A DNA stretch of 64,000 bases from Trinickia violacea. Lineage in GTDB: Bacteria > Pseudomonadota > Gammaproteobacteria > Burkholderiales > Burkholderiaceae. Where the stretch lies: positions 744,001-808,000 of the forward strand of contig NZ_CP040077.1 in the NCBI RefSeq assembly GCF_005280735.1, read 5' to 3'. The notes under the pieces are model-generated. The model saw only the letters and a list, made by a program, of their open reading frames with translations, ran no database searches and was not told the DNA's origin. The position numbers and the translations under genes are program-made. Shown here piece by piece: positions 43,570 to 52,987 of this stretch; position 1 is the first letter of the stretch, and every line of letters begins with the position of its first letter.

Positions 43570-44451
43570 ATGTCGATTCTGATCAACAAAGACACCAAGG
43601 TCATCACGCAGGGCATCACCGGCAAGACCGGCCAGTTCCACACGCGCGCATGCCGTGAATACGCGAACGGCCGCGAAGCGTACGTCGCGGGCGTGAACCC
43701 GAAGAAGGCCGGCGAAGATTTCGAAGGCATTCCGATCTACGCCAGCGTCAAGGAAGCGAAGGCTGAAACGGGCGCGACCGTATCGGTCATCTACGTGCCG
43801 CCGGCAGGCGCCGCTGCGGCGATCTGGGAAGCGGTCGAAGCCGATCTCGATCTCGCGATCTGCATCACCGAAGGCATTCCGGTTCGCGACATGATCGAAG
43901 TGCGCGACCGCATGCGCCGCGAAAACCGCAAGACGCTGCTGCTCGGACCGAACTGCCCGGGCACGATCACGCCGGACGAGCTCAAGATCGGCATCATGCC
44001 GGGCCACATCCACCGCAAGGGCCGCATCGGCGTCGTGTCGCGTTCGGGCACGCTGACGTATGAAGCCGTGGCTCAACTGACGGCGCTTGGCCTCGGCCAA
44101 TCGTCGGCGGTCGGTATCGGCGGCGACCCGATCAACGGTCTCAAGCACATCGACGTCATGAAGATGTTCAACGACGATCCGGACACGGACGCCGTCATCA
44201 TGATCGGCGAGATCGGCGGCCCGGACGAAGCGAACGCGGCGTACTGGATCAAGGACAACATGAAGAAGCCGGTGGTTGGCTTCATCGCAGGTGTCACGGC
44301 GCCTCCGGGCAAGCGGATGGGCCACGCCGGCGCGCTAATCTCGGGCGGTGCCGACACGGCCGACGCGAAGCTCGAAATCATGGACGGCTGCGGCATCAAG
44401 GTGACGCGTAACCCGTCGGAAATGGGCCGCCTGCTGAAGTCGATTCTGTAA
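43570..44451 (+). CDS. sucD: Succinyl-CoA synthetase, alpha subunit
   Basis: The 293-residue protein has the CoA-binding Rossmann start [17 protein letters not shown] and the phosphorylated histidine in [14 protein letters not shown]. It forms the enzyme with SucC. The operon ends at the strong terminator at 44481. Confidence 0.97.
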   Translation: MSILINKDTKVITQGITGKTGQFHTRACREYANGREAYVAGVNPKKAGEDFEGIPIYASVKEAKAETGATVSVIYVPPAGAAAAIWEAVEADLDLAICITEGIPVRDMIEVRDRMRRENRKTLLLGPNCPGTITPDELKIGIMPGHIHRKGRIGVVSRSGTLTYEAVAQLTALGLGQSSAVGIGGDPINGLKHIDVMKMFNDDPDTDAVIMIGEIGGPDEANAAYWIKDNMKKPVVGFIAGVTAPPGKRMGHAGALISGGADTADAKLEIMDGCGIKVTRNPSEMGRLLKSIL

Positions 44452-44480
44452 TCGACGACGCGACTCAAGCCTCAAACAGA

Positions 44481-44506
44481 AAACGCCGGTTCGCCGGCGT
44501 TTTTTG
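44481..44506 (+). terminator. Terminator of sucCD
   Basis: AACGCCGG and CCGGCGTT pair around a TTCG tetraloop, followed by TTTTTTG. Confidence 0.9.
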
Positions 44507-44546
44507 TTATTCTTGCGAAACCCTTTCGTAAGATGGCGGCTCTGAA

Positions 44547-44580
44547 GCGAGGGAGCAAATAGTGCTTCCTCGCTTTTTTT
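44547..44580 (+). terminator. Second terminator downstream of sucCD
   Basis: A 10-bp stem (GCGAGGGAGC with GCTTCCTCGC, one G-T pair) with a seven-base loop is followed by seven T. It is a second strong stop before the TerC gene, or the end of a short RNA starting after the first terminator. Confidence 0.8.
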
Positions 44581-44684
44581 GTCGATCCGGACTTGGCGCT
44601 TTAGCTGTCGATCAGAGTTCGCGCTTTAGCGCGCTACTCTGATCCCATGCAGAGCGCGTAGTCCGGTCCCATGCAAAGCTGGCC
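44581..44684. repeat. Hairpin-forming intergenic repeat, copy A
   Basis: An inner hairpin pairs GATCAGAGT (44610-44618) with ACTCTGATC (44636-44644) and CGCGC with GCGCG around TTTA. It is followed by CCCATGCAGAGC. An outer pair, CCGGAC and GTCCGG, is followed by TCCCATGCAAAGC. The same elements recur at 48689-48776. Confidence 0.65.
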
Positions 44685-44724
44685 GCATGATCGTCGCCCT
44701 CGGCGGCTTCCTAACCGACTCACC

Positions 44725-45465
44725 ATGCTCGAATTCTTCGCGACGCTCCACTGGGGTGCGGTCCTTCAGATCGTCATCATCGACATCCTGCTCGGCGGCG
44801 ACAACGCAGTCGTGATCGCGCTCGCGTGCCGCAATCTGCCGCAAGAGCAGCGCGTGCGCGGCGTGCTGTGGGGCACAGCGGGCGCAATCCTCTTGCGGGT
44901 CGCGCTGATTTCGTTTGCCGTAGTGCTGCTCGACGTGCCGCTCTTGAAGTTCGCGGGCGGCTTGCTGCTCTTGTGGATCGGCGTGCGTTTGATGGCGCCG
45001 GCCCACGATGTTCACGAAAACATCAAGCCCGCCGACAAGCTGTTGTCCGCGATCAAGACGATCGTCGTCGCCGACGCGGTGATGAGCCTCGACAACGTGA
45101 TCGCCATCGCCGGCGCGGCCGAAGCCGCCGATCCGCAACACCGGGTCGCGCTCGTGATCTTCGGCCTCATCCTCAGCATTCCGCTGATCGTGTGGGGCAG
45201 CACGCTGGTGCTGAAGCTGCTCGATCGATTCCCGATCATCGTCACGATCGGCGCGGCCCTGCTCGGCTGGATTGCGGGCGGTCTCATCATCAACGATCCG
45301 GCAGGCGACCGCTGGCCGTTGCTCGATACGCCCGCTGCCGAATACGGCGCGCATATTGCGGGCGCGGTGTTCGTGGTCGTCGTCGGCTATTGCCTCAAGC
45401 GGCGGGCCGTGCGGCGCGCCGATGCGAGTGCTTCCTCCGGTTCCGGCTCTTCCGGGGCACACTGA
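44725..45465 (+). CDS. TerC-family integral membrane protein (YjbE-like)
   Basis: The 246-residue protein (start [17 protein letters not shown]) has the TerC signature [14 protein letters not shown] near the N-terminus and [15 protein letters not shown] in the middle. About seven membrane spans are expected. Relatives export manganese or insert metal ions during secretion. No manganese riboswitch was seen upstream; instead the DNA there holds two terminators and a hairpin repeat. Confidence 0.88.
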   Translation: MLEFFATLHWGAVLQIVIIDILLGGDNAVVIALACRNLPQEQRVRGVLWGTAGAILLRVALISFAVVLLDVPLLKFAGGLLLLWIGVRLMAPAHDVHENIKPADKLLSAIKTIVVADAVMSLDNVIAIAGAAEAADPQHRVALVIFGLILSIPLIVWGSTLVLKLLDRFPIIVTIGAALLGWIAGGLIINDPAGDRWPLLDTPAAEYGAHIAGAVFVVVVGYCLKRRAVRRADASASSGSGSSGAH

Positions 45466-45526
45466 CTGCCCACACGTTGGCTGTCCGGCCGAGTGCCGCG
45501 CGCAATCCCCGCTGGCTACGATGAGG

Positions 45527-45557
45527 ACGCCTGCCCAGTTTCCGGCCAGGCGTTTTC
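45527..45557 (+). terminator. Terminator of the TerC gene
   Basis: ACGCCTG pairs with CAGGCGT across a 13-base loop that has inner complementarity; TTTTC follows. Confidence 0.6.
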
Positions 45558-45574
45558 ATTCAGGGAGCCTGCCG

Positions 45575-46186
45575 ATGTTCGTTTTTTCTCTTGTCCGCTT
45601 CTCGAGCCGCGGTGGCGGCTTGCTCTTGTCTCTCTCCGGGCAATGGGGCGCCCGCATCGCGCGCACGTGCCGCAAGGCCGGGTTCACGCTGATCGAGTTG
45701 ATGATCGTGCTCGCGATCGTCGGGGTCATCGCCGCGTATGCGATCCCCGCTTACCAGGACTATCTGGCGCGCAGCCGGGTGGGCGAGGGCTTGTCGCTGG
45801 CGTCGTCGGCGCGGCTTGCCGTCGCCGAGAACGCGGCCAGCGGCAACGCGCTCGCCGGGGGCTACTCGTCGCCGCCGGCCACGCGCAACGTCGAGTCGGT
45901 GCGTATCGACGACGACACCGGCCAAATCACCGTGAGCTACACGACGCGCGTCGCGCCCGAGGGCTCCAATACGCTCGTGCTGGTGCCGTCGCTGCCCGAC
46001 AACGCGGATACGCCGACGGCGCGCATCGCGCTTTCGAAGGGCGCAGCGCCCGCCGGTTCGGTGACGTGGGAGTGCTTCTCGGGCGGCAAGAGCGCGTCGT
46101 CGTTGCCGGCTCCGGGAGCGGGACCGCTGCCGTCCGAAGCCCCGACGCTGCCCGCGAAATTGGCGCCGCCCGAGTGCCGCGCGTGA
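45575..46186 (+). CDS. pilA: Type IV pilin (PilA-like major pilin)
   Basis: The 203-residue prepilin has the class III signal [17 protein letters not shown]: cleavage after Gly36 and Glu5 of the mature protein present. The hydrophobic helix runs to [14 protein letters not shown]. The leader of 36 residues is far longer than the usual 6-15, although AGGGAG upstream supports this ATG. Other start codons in the leader are possible. The C-terminal domain has a likely disulfide between Cys residues in WECFSGG and PPECRA, as in PilA. The pglL-type gene downstream probably glycosylates it. Confidence 0.9.
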   Translation: MFVFSLVRFSSRGGGLLLSLSGQWGARIARTCRKAGFTLIELMIVLAIVGVIAAYAIPAYQDYLARSRVGEGLSLASSARLAVAENAASGNALAGGYSSPPATRNVESVRIDDDTGQITVSYTTRVAPEGSNTLVLVPSLPDNADTPTARIALSKGAAPAGSVTWECFSGGKSASSLPAPGAGPLPSEAPTLPAKLAPPECRA

Positions 46187-46266
46187 TCGCACAGGGGGAG
46201 GGCGGTCGCTCGCCGGATGGCATTGCCGCAACACGCGGCTCGCGAATTCGCTGATATTCCCGTCGT

Positions 46267-46306
46267 CCGGCGCACAGTGAAAGGATTTTTTTGTATAGTG
46301 CGCCGG
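46267..46306. promoter_or_regulatory. Inverted repeat around an AT-rich promoter-like core, upstream of pglL
   Basis: CCGGCGCAC (46267-46275) and GTGCGCCGG (46298-46306) are perfect inverses around GGATTTTTTTGTATAG. This ends 22 bp before the ATG at 46329. It could be an operator over a -10 element (TATAGT) or a weak terminator after pilA. Confidence 0.45.
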
Positions 46307-46328
46307 TTGCAGACGCCCTCGGTCCCTC

Positions 46329-48116
46329 ATGCCTTCCCCATTTGCACGTTATTTGTCGCTGGTTTTGCTGGCTTTCGCGTTGATTCTTCCCTACGCGGTC
46401 ACTAACCATACCTATCCGATCCCGACTTTCTACGCGGAATTCACCGCGCTCGCGCTGTACCTGCTGGTCGGCGCCGGCGTTTTGTTTCTCGTGACGAGCG
46501 CGCGCCCGCGAGTTCCCTACGCTTCGCCCGTTGTCGCGCTCGTGCCGCTCGCGTTCGGCCTGTTGCTCGTGGCGCAGACATTCCTGCTCCCCGTCGCCCA
46601 GCCGTCGATGAACTGGCTTGGCGCCGGATTCCTGCTCGCCGCCTTCGTGACCGTGCACGCGGGCTATGGGTTTGCCCGCGCGAACCTGTCCGAGGACGCG
46701 TTGCGCTGGGCGGCGGGCGCGCTGATCGCCGGTGCGCTCTTCGCTGTCCTCTGTCAGCTTGTTCAGCTTTTTCACGCTGAGGTGCGTTTCTCGCCGTTCG
46801 TCGTCGCGTACAACATCACCGTCGAGCGTCGGCCGTTCGGCAACATGGCGCAGGCGAATCACCTCGCCACCGTGATCGCGTTCGGCATGGCAGGCGCGAT
46901 GTACCTCGCGCAAACGCGACGCCTCAACCTGGTTCTGTGGGCGTTGGTCTCGGCGATCTGCGCGCTCGGGCAGGCGCTCACCGTGTCGCGCGGGCCTTGG
47001 CTGCAGACGGGCGTGATCGTCGTCGCGGGGTTCTGGATGGCGGCAGCCGAATCGCGGCGGCACAGCGGCGTGCGGCGTAATACGCGCGAGTGGCTGATTC
47101 CGTTCGCGCTCGTCGCGATTTTCCTCGTCGTGAACGTGGCGGTGCGCTGGGCCAACGTGCATTACAACCTTGGTCTGGCCGTATCGGCAGCGGACCGCTT
47201 CAAGGACGAAGGTCAGATCGCGCCGCGCATCGCGCTGTGGAAATACGGCTTGACGATGTTCAAGTCGCATCCGCTCCTCGGTGTCGGCTGGGGGGAGTTT
47301 CCGCGTTTTCAGTTCGCGCTTGCGAATGCGCTTGGCGGCGTCGAGATCGCGAACAACTCGCATGACATCTTCATCGACCTGCTCGCGAAGTCCGGCCTGT
47401 TGGGCCTCGGCATTCTGCTGATCGGCCTTTTGGCGTGGCTCGTGCGCGTGGTGGTCGCACCGCAGAGCGCGCCGCGCGTGTTCGGTCTTGCGCTCATCGG
47501 CGCGCTGCTGATGCACGCGCTCGTCGAATATCCGCAGCAGTACATGTTCTTCCTGCTGCCGGCGATGTTCATCTTCGGGCTGCTCGAGACCAAACCGCTG
47601 CGCTTCGTGCCGAGCGGGTTGTCGCTCGGCATCCAGGTGGTGCTCGTGGTCGGCGGTCTGGCTGCGCTGTATCCGATCTACCGCGACTACCAGCGCTCGG
47701 AAGTGCTGTATTACGGCGAACATCCCGCGGAGGAATATCGCGCCGATCCGTCGTTCCTGTTTGGCGCATGGGGCGAGTACGGGATGGCGACGCTGCTGCC
47801 GATCGACCGCAAAGATCTGCCGATGAAGCTCGACATGCACAAGCAGGCGATTGCGCTATTGCCGGGCGAGACCGTGTTGCGCCGCTACGCCGTGCTTCAG
47901 GCGCTCGACGGGCAGCAGAGCGCCGCGTTCGATACGGTGGCGCGTCTGAAGATCTTCGCGGAGGAGCTGCACGACTGGCCGTCGCAACTCGCTTCGCTCT
48001 ACGCGCTGTGCGACGAGCAGCAGTCGGTGCTGGCCGGCTTCAAGGCCGAGCTGGTGAAGAAGTACGGCTTGCCGCCGAAGGACGCCAACCAGGACGATGA
48101 CGATAGCGACGATTGA
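46329..48116 (+). CDS. pglL: PglL/PilO-type O-oligosaccharyltransferase (Wzy_C family)
   Basis: The 595-residue membrane protein has about ten spans and the Wzy_C/O-antigen-ligase features: NMAQANHLATVIAF, the loop segment HPLLGVGWGEFPRFQF, and NNSHDIFIDLLAKSGLLG. The C-terminal soluble tail of about 160 residues is typical of the PglL group. Placed directly after a pilin, it most likely transfers glycan to pilin serine in the periplasm. An O-antigen ligase is the alternative, but that usually lies in LPS loci. Confidence 0.85.
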   Translation: MPSPFARYLSLVLLAFALILPYAVTNHTYPIPTFYAEFTALALYLLVGAGVLFLVTSARPRVPYASPVVALVPLAFGLLLVAQTFLLPVAQPSMNWLGAGFLLAAFVTVHAGYGFARANLSEDALRWAAGALIAGALFAVLCQLVQLFHAEVRFSPFVVAYNITVERRPFGNMAQANHLATVIAFGMAGAMYLAQTRRLNLVLWALVSAICALGQALTVSRGPWLQTGVIVVAGFWMAAAESRRHSGVRRNTREWLIPFALVAIFLVVNVAVRWANVHYNLGLAVSAADRFKDEGQIAPRIALWKYGLTMFKSHPLLGVGWGEFPRFQFALANALGGVEIANNSHDIFIDLLAKSGLLGLGILLIGLLAWLVRVVVAPQSAPRVFGLALIGALLMHALVEYPQQYMFFLLPAMFIFGLLETKPLRFVPSGLSLGIQVVLVVGGLAALYPIYRDYQRSEVLYYGEHPAEEYRADPSFLFGAWGEYGMATLLPIDRKDLPMKLDMHKQAIALLPGETVLRRYAVLQALDGQQSAAFDTVARLKIFAEELHDWPSQLASLYALCDEQQSVLAGFKAELVKKYGLPPKDANQDDDDSDD

Positions 48117-48143
48117 TCGTATCGCCGCAACGGCTCTAGTGAC

Positions 48144-48170
48144 GCGCCGGCGCAAGTACGCCGCCGGCGC
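48144..48170. terminator. GC-rich hairpin between convergent genes
   Basis: GCGCCGGCG pairs with CGCCGGCGC across nine bases. It lies in the gap between the convergent pglL and moaC genes but has no T-run, so intrinsic termination is uncertain. Confidence 0.4.
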
Positions 48171-48187
48171 GCCCGGGTTGCCAGCCG

Positions 48188-48664
48188 TTACGGCGCGACC
48201 CAATCCCCTGACTTGCCGCCGTGCTTCTCGAGCACCTTCACTTCGGTAATCGTCATCCCGCGATCGGCGGCCTTGCACATGTCGTAGACCGTCAGCAAGC
48301 CGACCTGCACGGCCGTCAGCGCTTCCATTTCGACGCCGGTGCGGCCGAGCGTCTCGACCTGCGCGGTGCAGACGACGCCCGGCAGTGCGTCGTCGAGTGC
48401 GAAATCCACGGTGACGCGCGTCAACGCGAGCGGATGGCACAGCGGAATCAAATCGGCGGTGCGCTTCGCGCCCTGGATCGCCGCGATGCGCGCGACACCG
48501 AGCACGTCGCCCTTCTTGGCGTTGCCGCCCCGGATCAGCTCGAGCGTTTCGGGCAGCATGCGGATCGAGCCGCGCGCGAGCGCGATGCGCTTCGTTTCCT
48601 GCTTGCCGCCGACGTCGACCATATGAGCCTGGCCGGCTGCGTCGAAATGGGTGAGTTCTGGCAT
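48188..48664 (-). CDS. moaC: Cyclic pyranopterin monophosphate synthase
   Basis: The 158-residue protein (start [19 protein letters not shown]) is a normal-length Moa[26 protein letters not shown], and [20 protein letters not shown] with the closing Lys motif AADRGMTI. It makes cPMP in molybdenum cofactor synthesis. Confidence 0.96.
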   Translation of the reverse strand: MPELTHFDAAGQAHMVDVGGKQETKRIALARGSIRMLPETLELIRGGNAKKGDVLGVARIAAIQGAKRTADLIPLCHPLALTRVTVDFALDDALPGVVCTAQVETLGRTGVEMEALTAVQVGLLTVYDMCKAADRGMTITEVKVLEKHGGKSGDWVAP

Positions 48665-48688
48665 GTCGGGTTCCTTTGTCGGCGGGAT

Positions 48689-48776
48689 GTCGATTCGGAC
48701 CTGGCGCCTTGGCGCTGAGTCCGGTCTCATGCAAAGCGGTTGACGCTTTAGGGCCTGCTTCGGTCCCATGCATCGC
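48689..48776. repeat. Hairpin-forming intergenic repeat, copy B
   Basis: CGGAC pairs with GTCCG and GCGC with GCGC around CTTG, followed by GGTCTCATGCAAAGC. A second unit has GACGCTTTAGGGC and GGTCCCATGCATCGC. The parts match copy A at 44581. Confidence 0.6.
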
Positions 48777-48972
48777 TAAGAGGGCGCTCATCATAGCAGC
48801 GGCGGCGTCGCGGCAGGCGGCCTCGCTTCATTGCCAGCGCGAAAGCGGATGTCGGCGTTTTGTAAGCGATCTGTACAATGGCGCGATGCTTTTCTGGCCG
48901 AGCCTTTCCTGGCCGGGCGCTTCCGAATTGCGGGGGCGATCACTAACCGCGTCTTCCGCCTTCGCTTCACGA

Positions 48973-50685
48973 ATGCTTTGTTTCAATCGATTGGTCGCAG
49001 CAGCGCTTGCTGTGGCGCTCGCCGTGCCGCCGGCGGCGTTCGGGCAGCAACTGTCAGACGCTCCGCCGTCAGATGGCCCGCCCCTGGAAATCGGCCCGCT
49101 CAATTCGAGCGTGATCTCGCTCGTGCCGCCTGGCATCGCATCCGGCGTGTTCGGCCCATATGGCAGCAAGGACAGCCGGCTCGCGGGCGGAAACGGCACC
49201 GCTAACGGCAATGCCAGTTTGCGCGCACCGCTTACCGCCGTGCAATTGCCGGATCTCGGCGACGGCTCGGGCGGCGCGCTCACGCTGCAAGAAGAGCGCA
49301 AAGTCGGCGAGCGCGTGATGCGCCAAGTCCGGCGCGGCCCTGGCTACCTTGCCGACTGGCTCACGCGCGACTATCTGAATTCCGTGGCCGCGCGGCTCGC
49401 CGCCGCAGCGAGCGCGCAGTACATCGGCGGCTACAAACCTGATTTCCAGCTATTTGCGATTCGAGATCCGCAAATCAACGCGTTCTCCATGCCGGGCGGT
49501 TTCATCGGCATCAATACCGGGCTTTTCGTCACGACGCAGACCGAATCGGAACTCGCCTCGGTCATCGGGCACGAGATGGGGCATGTGCTGCAGCGGCATA
49601 TCGCACGGATGATCGCGGTCAATGAGCGCAGCGGCTATGCGGCGCTCGCGGGCGTGCTGTTCGGGATTCTCGCGGGCATGATCGCGAACAGCGGCGACTT
49701 GGGCAGCGCGATCGTGCTCGGCGGGCACGCGTATGCGGTCGACGAGCAGTTGCGCTTCTCGCGGGCGGCCGAGCACGAGGCCGACCGCGTCGGGTTCCAG
49801 ATGCTCGCGGCGGCCGGCTACGATCCGTACGGCATGCCGTCGTTCTTCGAGCGGCTCGAGCGCGCGTCGATGAGCGACGCGGGCGTGCCGGCTTATGCGC
49901 GCACCCATCCGCTGACCACCGACCGTCTCGCCGATATCGAAGACCGCGCTCGCCGCGCGCCGTACCGGCAGCCACGCCAGTCGCCGGAATTCGGCTTCGT
50001 GCGCGCGCGCCTGCGCGTCTTGCAGGACCGCTCGCCGAGCGAATATGCCGGAGACGTCAGGCGCTTCACCGCCGAGATCGAAGACAAGACCGCGCCGAAC
50101 GTCGCCGCGAACTGGTATGGCATCGCGGTCGCGCAAATGCTGATTGGCCGCTACGACGCCGCTGACGCAGCGCTCGACAAGGCGCGCCGCATTTTCACTG
50201 CTGACGAAGTCCAGGAGGGAGAGGTGGCGCGCAGCTCGCCGAGCCTCGATGTGCTCGCGTCGGACATTGCCCGCCGCGCCGGCCGCGCCGACGACGCGGT
50301 GCGCTTGGGCGAGATTGCGCAGCGCCGCTGGCCCGGCTCGCATGCGGCGATCGATATCCATCTTCAGGCGTTGCTTGCGGCACGCCGCTTTGCCGATGCG
50401 CAGGCGCTCGCCCTGCAAGCAACGCGCGCCGATCCGGACGAACCGGCTTGGTGGCGCTATCTGGCGCGTGCGAGCGCGGGCGCCGGCGACGCGCTCGCGC
50501 AGCATCGCGCGACGGCCGAGGCGTTGGCGCTGGAGGGTGCGTGGCCGTCGGCGGTCCGGCAGCTGAAGGCGGCGCGCGATATCGAGGCGATCGACTTCTA
50601 CGACCTGTCGATCGTCAAAGCGCGGTTGCACGAATTCGAAGCGCGCTACAAGGCAGAGCGGGAAGACGAAAGGAATATGCGGTGA
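48973..50685 (+). CDS. M48-family metalloprotease (BepA/YfgC-like)
   Basis: Starting at 48973 gives a signal peptide, MLCFNRLVAAALAVALAVP, with cleavage after AFG; the frame is open further upstream. The 570-residue protein has the zinc motif His200-Glu-x-x-His204 in GHEMGH and the third ligand Glu269 in AEHEADRVGF. A TPR-like helical C-terminus follows (about 330-560). This is the BepA/YfgC layout, a periplasmic protease that assists or clears outer-membrane proteins. Confidence 0.88.
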   Translation: MLCFNRLVAAALAVALAVPPAAFGQQLSDAPPSDGPPLEIGPLNSSVISLVPPGIASGVFGPYGSKDSRLAGGNGTANGNASLRAPLTAVQLPDLGDGSGGALTLQEERKVGERVMRQVRRGPGYLADWLTRDYLNSVAARLAAAASAQYIGGYKPDFQLFAIRDPQINAFSMPGGFIGINTGLFVTTQTESELASVIGHEMGHVLQRHIARMIAVNERSGYAALAGVLFGILAGMIANSGDLGSAIVLGGHAYAVDEQLRFSRAAEHEADRVGFQMLAAAGYDPYGMPSFFERLERASMSDAGVPAYARTHPLTTDRLADIEDRARRAPYRQPRQSPEFGFVRARLRVLQDRSPSEYAGDVRRFTAEIEDKTAPNVAANWYGIAVAQMLIGRYDAADAALDKARRIFTADEVQEGEVARSSPSLDVLASDIARRAGRADDAVRLGEIAQRRWPGSHAAIDIHLQALLAARRFADAQALALQATRADPDEPAWWRYLARASAGAGDALAQHRATAEALALEGAWPSAVRQLKAARDIEAIDFYDLSIVKARLHEFEARYKAEREDERNMR

Positions 50686-50759
50686 GGGTATTTTTATTTC
50701 GGAGTGAAGATTATGCAGCATGACGAAACAGAAGGAGGGCGAGTCATGCTTAGTGTTCC

Positions 50760-51341
50760 TCAATTAGCTGCGGCCGCCGGACTCGCGACAAACCCGAAAT
50801 GCGCCGCCACCTCTGCGCGCCGCATCATCCGCAGCGGCAGATCGACGCCCACACGCCAGTGGAACTGCCCGCTGAGCCCATCTTCGGCGAGCGTCGAAAC
50901 GTCGGAGAACAGATCGAGGTCGTGGTCGTGCAATGCCGCGACGCGCGCCGGTTTCGACGCATCGGCGAACAAGATGCCGCCTTCATCGTCGGCAAACACA
51001 GCTGAGGGGGCGAACACGCCGCCGGTCTGATCGGTCAGCGTCAGTGCACCACCGCCCGCCACATCGCGCGCCAGCCGCACGATCCACGGCGTATAAGCCA
51101 GCTCGACGTACACGCGCTGCGGCCCGTTCTGAAAGAACCACTGGCCGCGCTCGTCGGACTCGTAGTTGCGGCAGATGAAGCCGATCAGCGCCGGATGACG
51201 GATCGGCGTGCCGCTCGCACCGGCCGCTTGCGCCGCTTCGTCGCGCATGCGCCAGGCGCCGCGCCGATCGAGCAGGAGCCATCCGGTGCAGTGCGGCACG
51301 TTCGGCCATTTGGCGAGCGCCTGTTTGACGATTTCATCCAT
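50760..51341 (-). CDS. Conserved hypothetical protein downstream of a YheT hydrolase
   Basis: The 193-residue product begins MDEIVKQALAKWPNVPHCTG and has a patterned mixed fold (WLLLDRRGAWRMRDE, IGFICRNYESDERGQWFF). Its first eight bases overlap the end of the yheT-type gene, so the two are coupled. I believe this is a family of unknown function common in Burkholderiales; I cannot name the domain. Confidence 0.75.
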   Translation of the reverse strand: MDEIVKQALAKWPNVPHCTGWLLLDRRGAWRMRDEAAQAAGASGTPIRHPALIGFICRNYESDERGQWFFQNGPQRVYVELAYTPWIVRLARDVAGGGALTLTDQTGGVFAPSAVFADDEGGILFADASKPARVAALHDHDLDLFSDVSTLAEDGLSGQFHWRVGVDLPLRMMRRAEVAAHFGFVASPAAAAN

Positions 51342-52404
51342 CGATAGCGAAGGGCGTGAGGTAGGAGAACACGCGGCGCGACAGCCAGTCCAAGCGGCCC
51401 GGGAACGGCCCCGTCATGAAGCCGACGTGACCGCCCGCGTCGGGCTGGTCGAGTTCGATCGCTGCCGAGACGTCCGCGCGCGTCGGCAGCGCCGTGTACG
51501 GCAGGAACGGGTCGTTGCGCGCGTTGAGGACGAGCGTCGGCACGGCGACGTGCGGCAGAAGCGGGCGCGTGGTCGCGCGCGTCCAGTAGTCGTCGGTATC
51601 GCGAAAACCATGCAGCGGCGCGGTGACGACGTTGTCGTACTCGTACATCGTGCGGCTCGCGAGCATCGCGTCGCGATCGAAGAGGCCCGGGTATTGGTCG
51701 AGCTTCAAGAGCGCCTTGTGCTTGAGCGTCTTCAGGAAGCTCCTCGTGTAGACCTTCGAGAAGCCCTGCGACAGCGCGTGCCCGCCCGCGTGGACGTCGA
51801 GCGGCGCCGAGATGGCCGCCGCCGCCGCGATGAACGACGCATCCTCGCGCCGCTCGCCGAGCCAGCGCAACAGCACGTTGCCGCCCAGCGACACGCCCGC
51901 GACGACGATCGGTCCCTGATGCGCGTCGCGCAAGCGGCGCAGCACCCAGTCGACTTCGTTGCTGTCTGCGAGGTGATAGAAGCGCGGCAGCAGGTTGAGC
52001 GGCCCGCTGCAGCTGCGGAAGTGGGGTACGACGCCGTGCCAGCCGCGCGCGTAGGCCGCCGACATCAGCGTGCGCGCGTAGTGCGAATCCGAATTGCCTT
52101 CGAGGCCGTGGAACAGCACGAAGAGCGGGGCGGTCGCGGCAGGCGTGGCGGCGGCGCCCCGTGCGCCGGGTGCGCGGTAATCGAGCCAGTCGAGATCGAT
52201 GAAATCGCCGTCGGGGGTGTCCCAGCGCTCGCGCCGGTAGTCGACGGAAGGGCGGCGCCCGAACAGCGCGGGAACGATGGTCTGCGCGTGGCTCGTCGGG
52301 AGCCAGAGCGGCGGGTCGTACAGCATGTCGACGAGCGCGCTTCTGTCCTTTGCGGACCTTTCGGCCGCCGGCATCGACGCCGAGTTCTTATGCGCCGTAC
52401 TCAT
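51334..52404 (-). CDS. YheT-family alpha/beta hydrolase
   Basis: The 356-residue protein (start MSTAHKNSASMPAA) has an alpha/beta hydrolase core. These are LFHGLEGNSDSHYARTLM, the nucleophile Ser in VVAGVSLGGNVLLRWLG, a late Asp in LNARNDPFLP, and His in AGGHVGFMTG. The segment LPTSHAQTI near the N-terminus is typical of YheT. The natural substrate is unknown. Confidence 0.88.
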   Translation of the reverse strand: MSTAHKNSASMPAAERSAKDRSALVDMLYDPPLWLPTSHAQTIVPALFGRRPSVDYRRERWDTPDGDFIDLDWLDYRAPGARGAAATPAATAPLFVLFHGLEGNSDSHYARTLMSAAYARGWHGVVPHFRSCSGPLNLLPRFYHLADSNEVDWVLRRLRDAHQGPIVVAGVSLGGNVLLRWLGERREDASFIAAAAAISAPLDVHAGGHALSQGFSKVYTRSFLKTLKHKALLKLDQYPGLFDRDAMLASRTMYEYDNVVTAPLHGFRDTDDYWTRATTRPLLPHVAVPTLVLNARNDPFLPYTALPTRADVSAAIELDQPDAGGHVGFMTGPFPGRLDWLSRRVFSYLTPFAIDG

Positions 52405-52452
52405 GCCATCCCCCCACAAACCCAATCTCTACCCATCGAGCGCAAGGCTCGC

Positions 52453-52905
52453 TCAGTGCAGCGGCCCCTGTCCGTGCCGCAGCTTCGCGGCAAAGTGCGT
52501 GGCCGTATCGTCCGGCATCGGGCTCGCGTGAATGTGCGCGATGCGCCATTCGCCGCGCTCGTGAACCATCACGTACGTCGAGAACACCATGCGCGGCGTC
52601 TCGAGCGGATCGGCCGGCTGGTGCGCTTCGGCGATCGCGTAGACGACGGTGCCGAGGCTGTCGTAGACGCGAATGTCGAGCGGCTCGATCGATGCCGGCA
52701 ACGCTCCCGCTTCCAACTGCGCCGCGAGCCCCGCGCGAATGTGCTCGAGACCGTGCCAGTGCGAGCCGTCCGCGCAGATGTAGCTCGCGAAGTCCTCGTC
52801 GATCCACAGGCTCATCATGCTGTCGATGCTGCCATCCGTGACGGCCTGGTAGAACGCGTTGAGGGAATCGGCTGCGGCTTCGAAGAGGCGGGCAAAACGT
52901 GGCAT
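52453..52905 (-). CDS. SnoaL/NTF2-like protein (DUF4440 type)
   Basis: The 150-residue single-domain protein has the cone fold signature: helix FYQAVTDGSIDSMMSLW, then DEDFASYICADGSHWHGLEHI, and strands ending WRIAHIHASPMP. Such proteins are often of unknown function. It is co-oriented with the hydrolase downstream, with a 48-bp gap. Confidence 0.8.
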   Translation of the reverse strand: MPRFARLFEAAADSLNAFYQAVTDGSIDSMMSLWIDEDFASYICADGSHWHGLEHIRAGLAAQLEAGALPASIEPLDIRVYDSLGTVVYAIAEAHQPADPLETPRMVFSTYVMVHERGEWRIAHIHASPMPDDTATHFAAKLRHGQGPLH

Positions 52906-52987
52906 GGCTCGTTAGTCTCTTGCGCGCTGCGGCGCGCCGTTTCGGTCAGTGATATTGAACGCACAAACGATTCGGGGCTTCCGTGCG

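Noticed and set aside
44500..44724. Manganese (yybP-ykoY) riboswitch upstream of the TerC gene
   Set aside because: Such riboswitches often precede this family, but the sequence here is two terminators and a palindromic repeat, without the conserved riboswitch core.
45927..47840. 637-codon open frame antisense to pilA and pglL
   Set aside because: It spans two real genes and the gap between them, with an Arg/Gln/His-rich composition typical of shadow frames.
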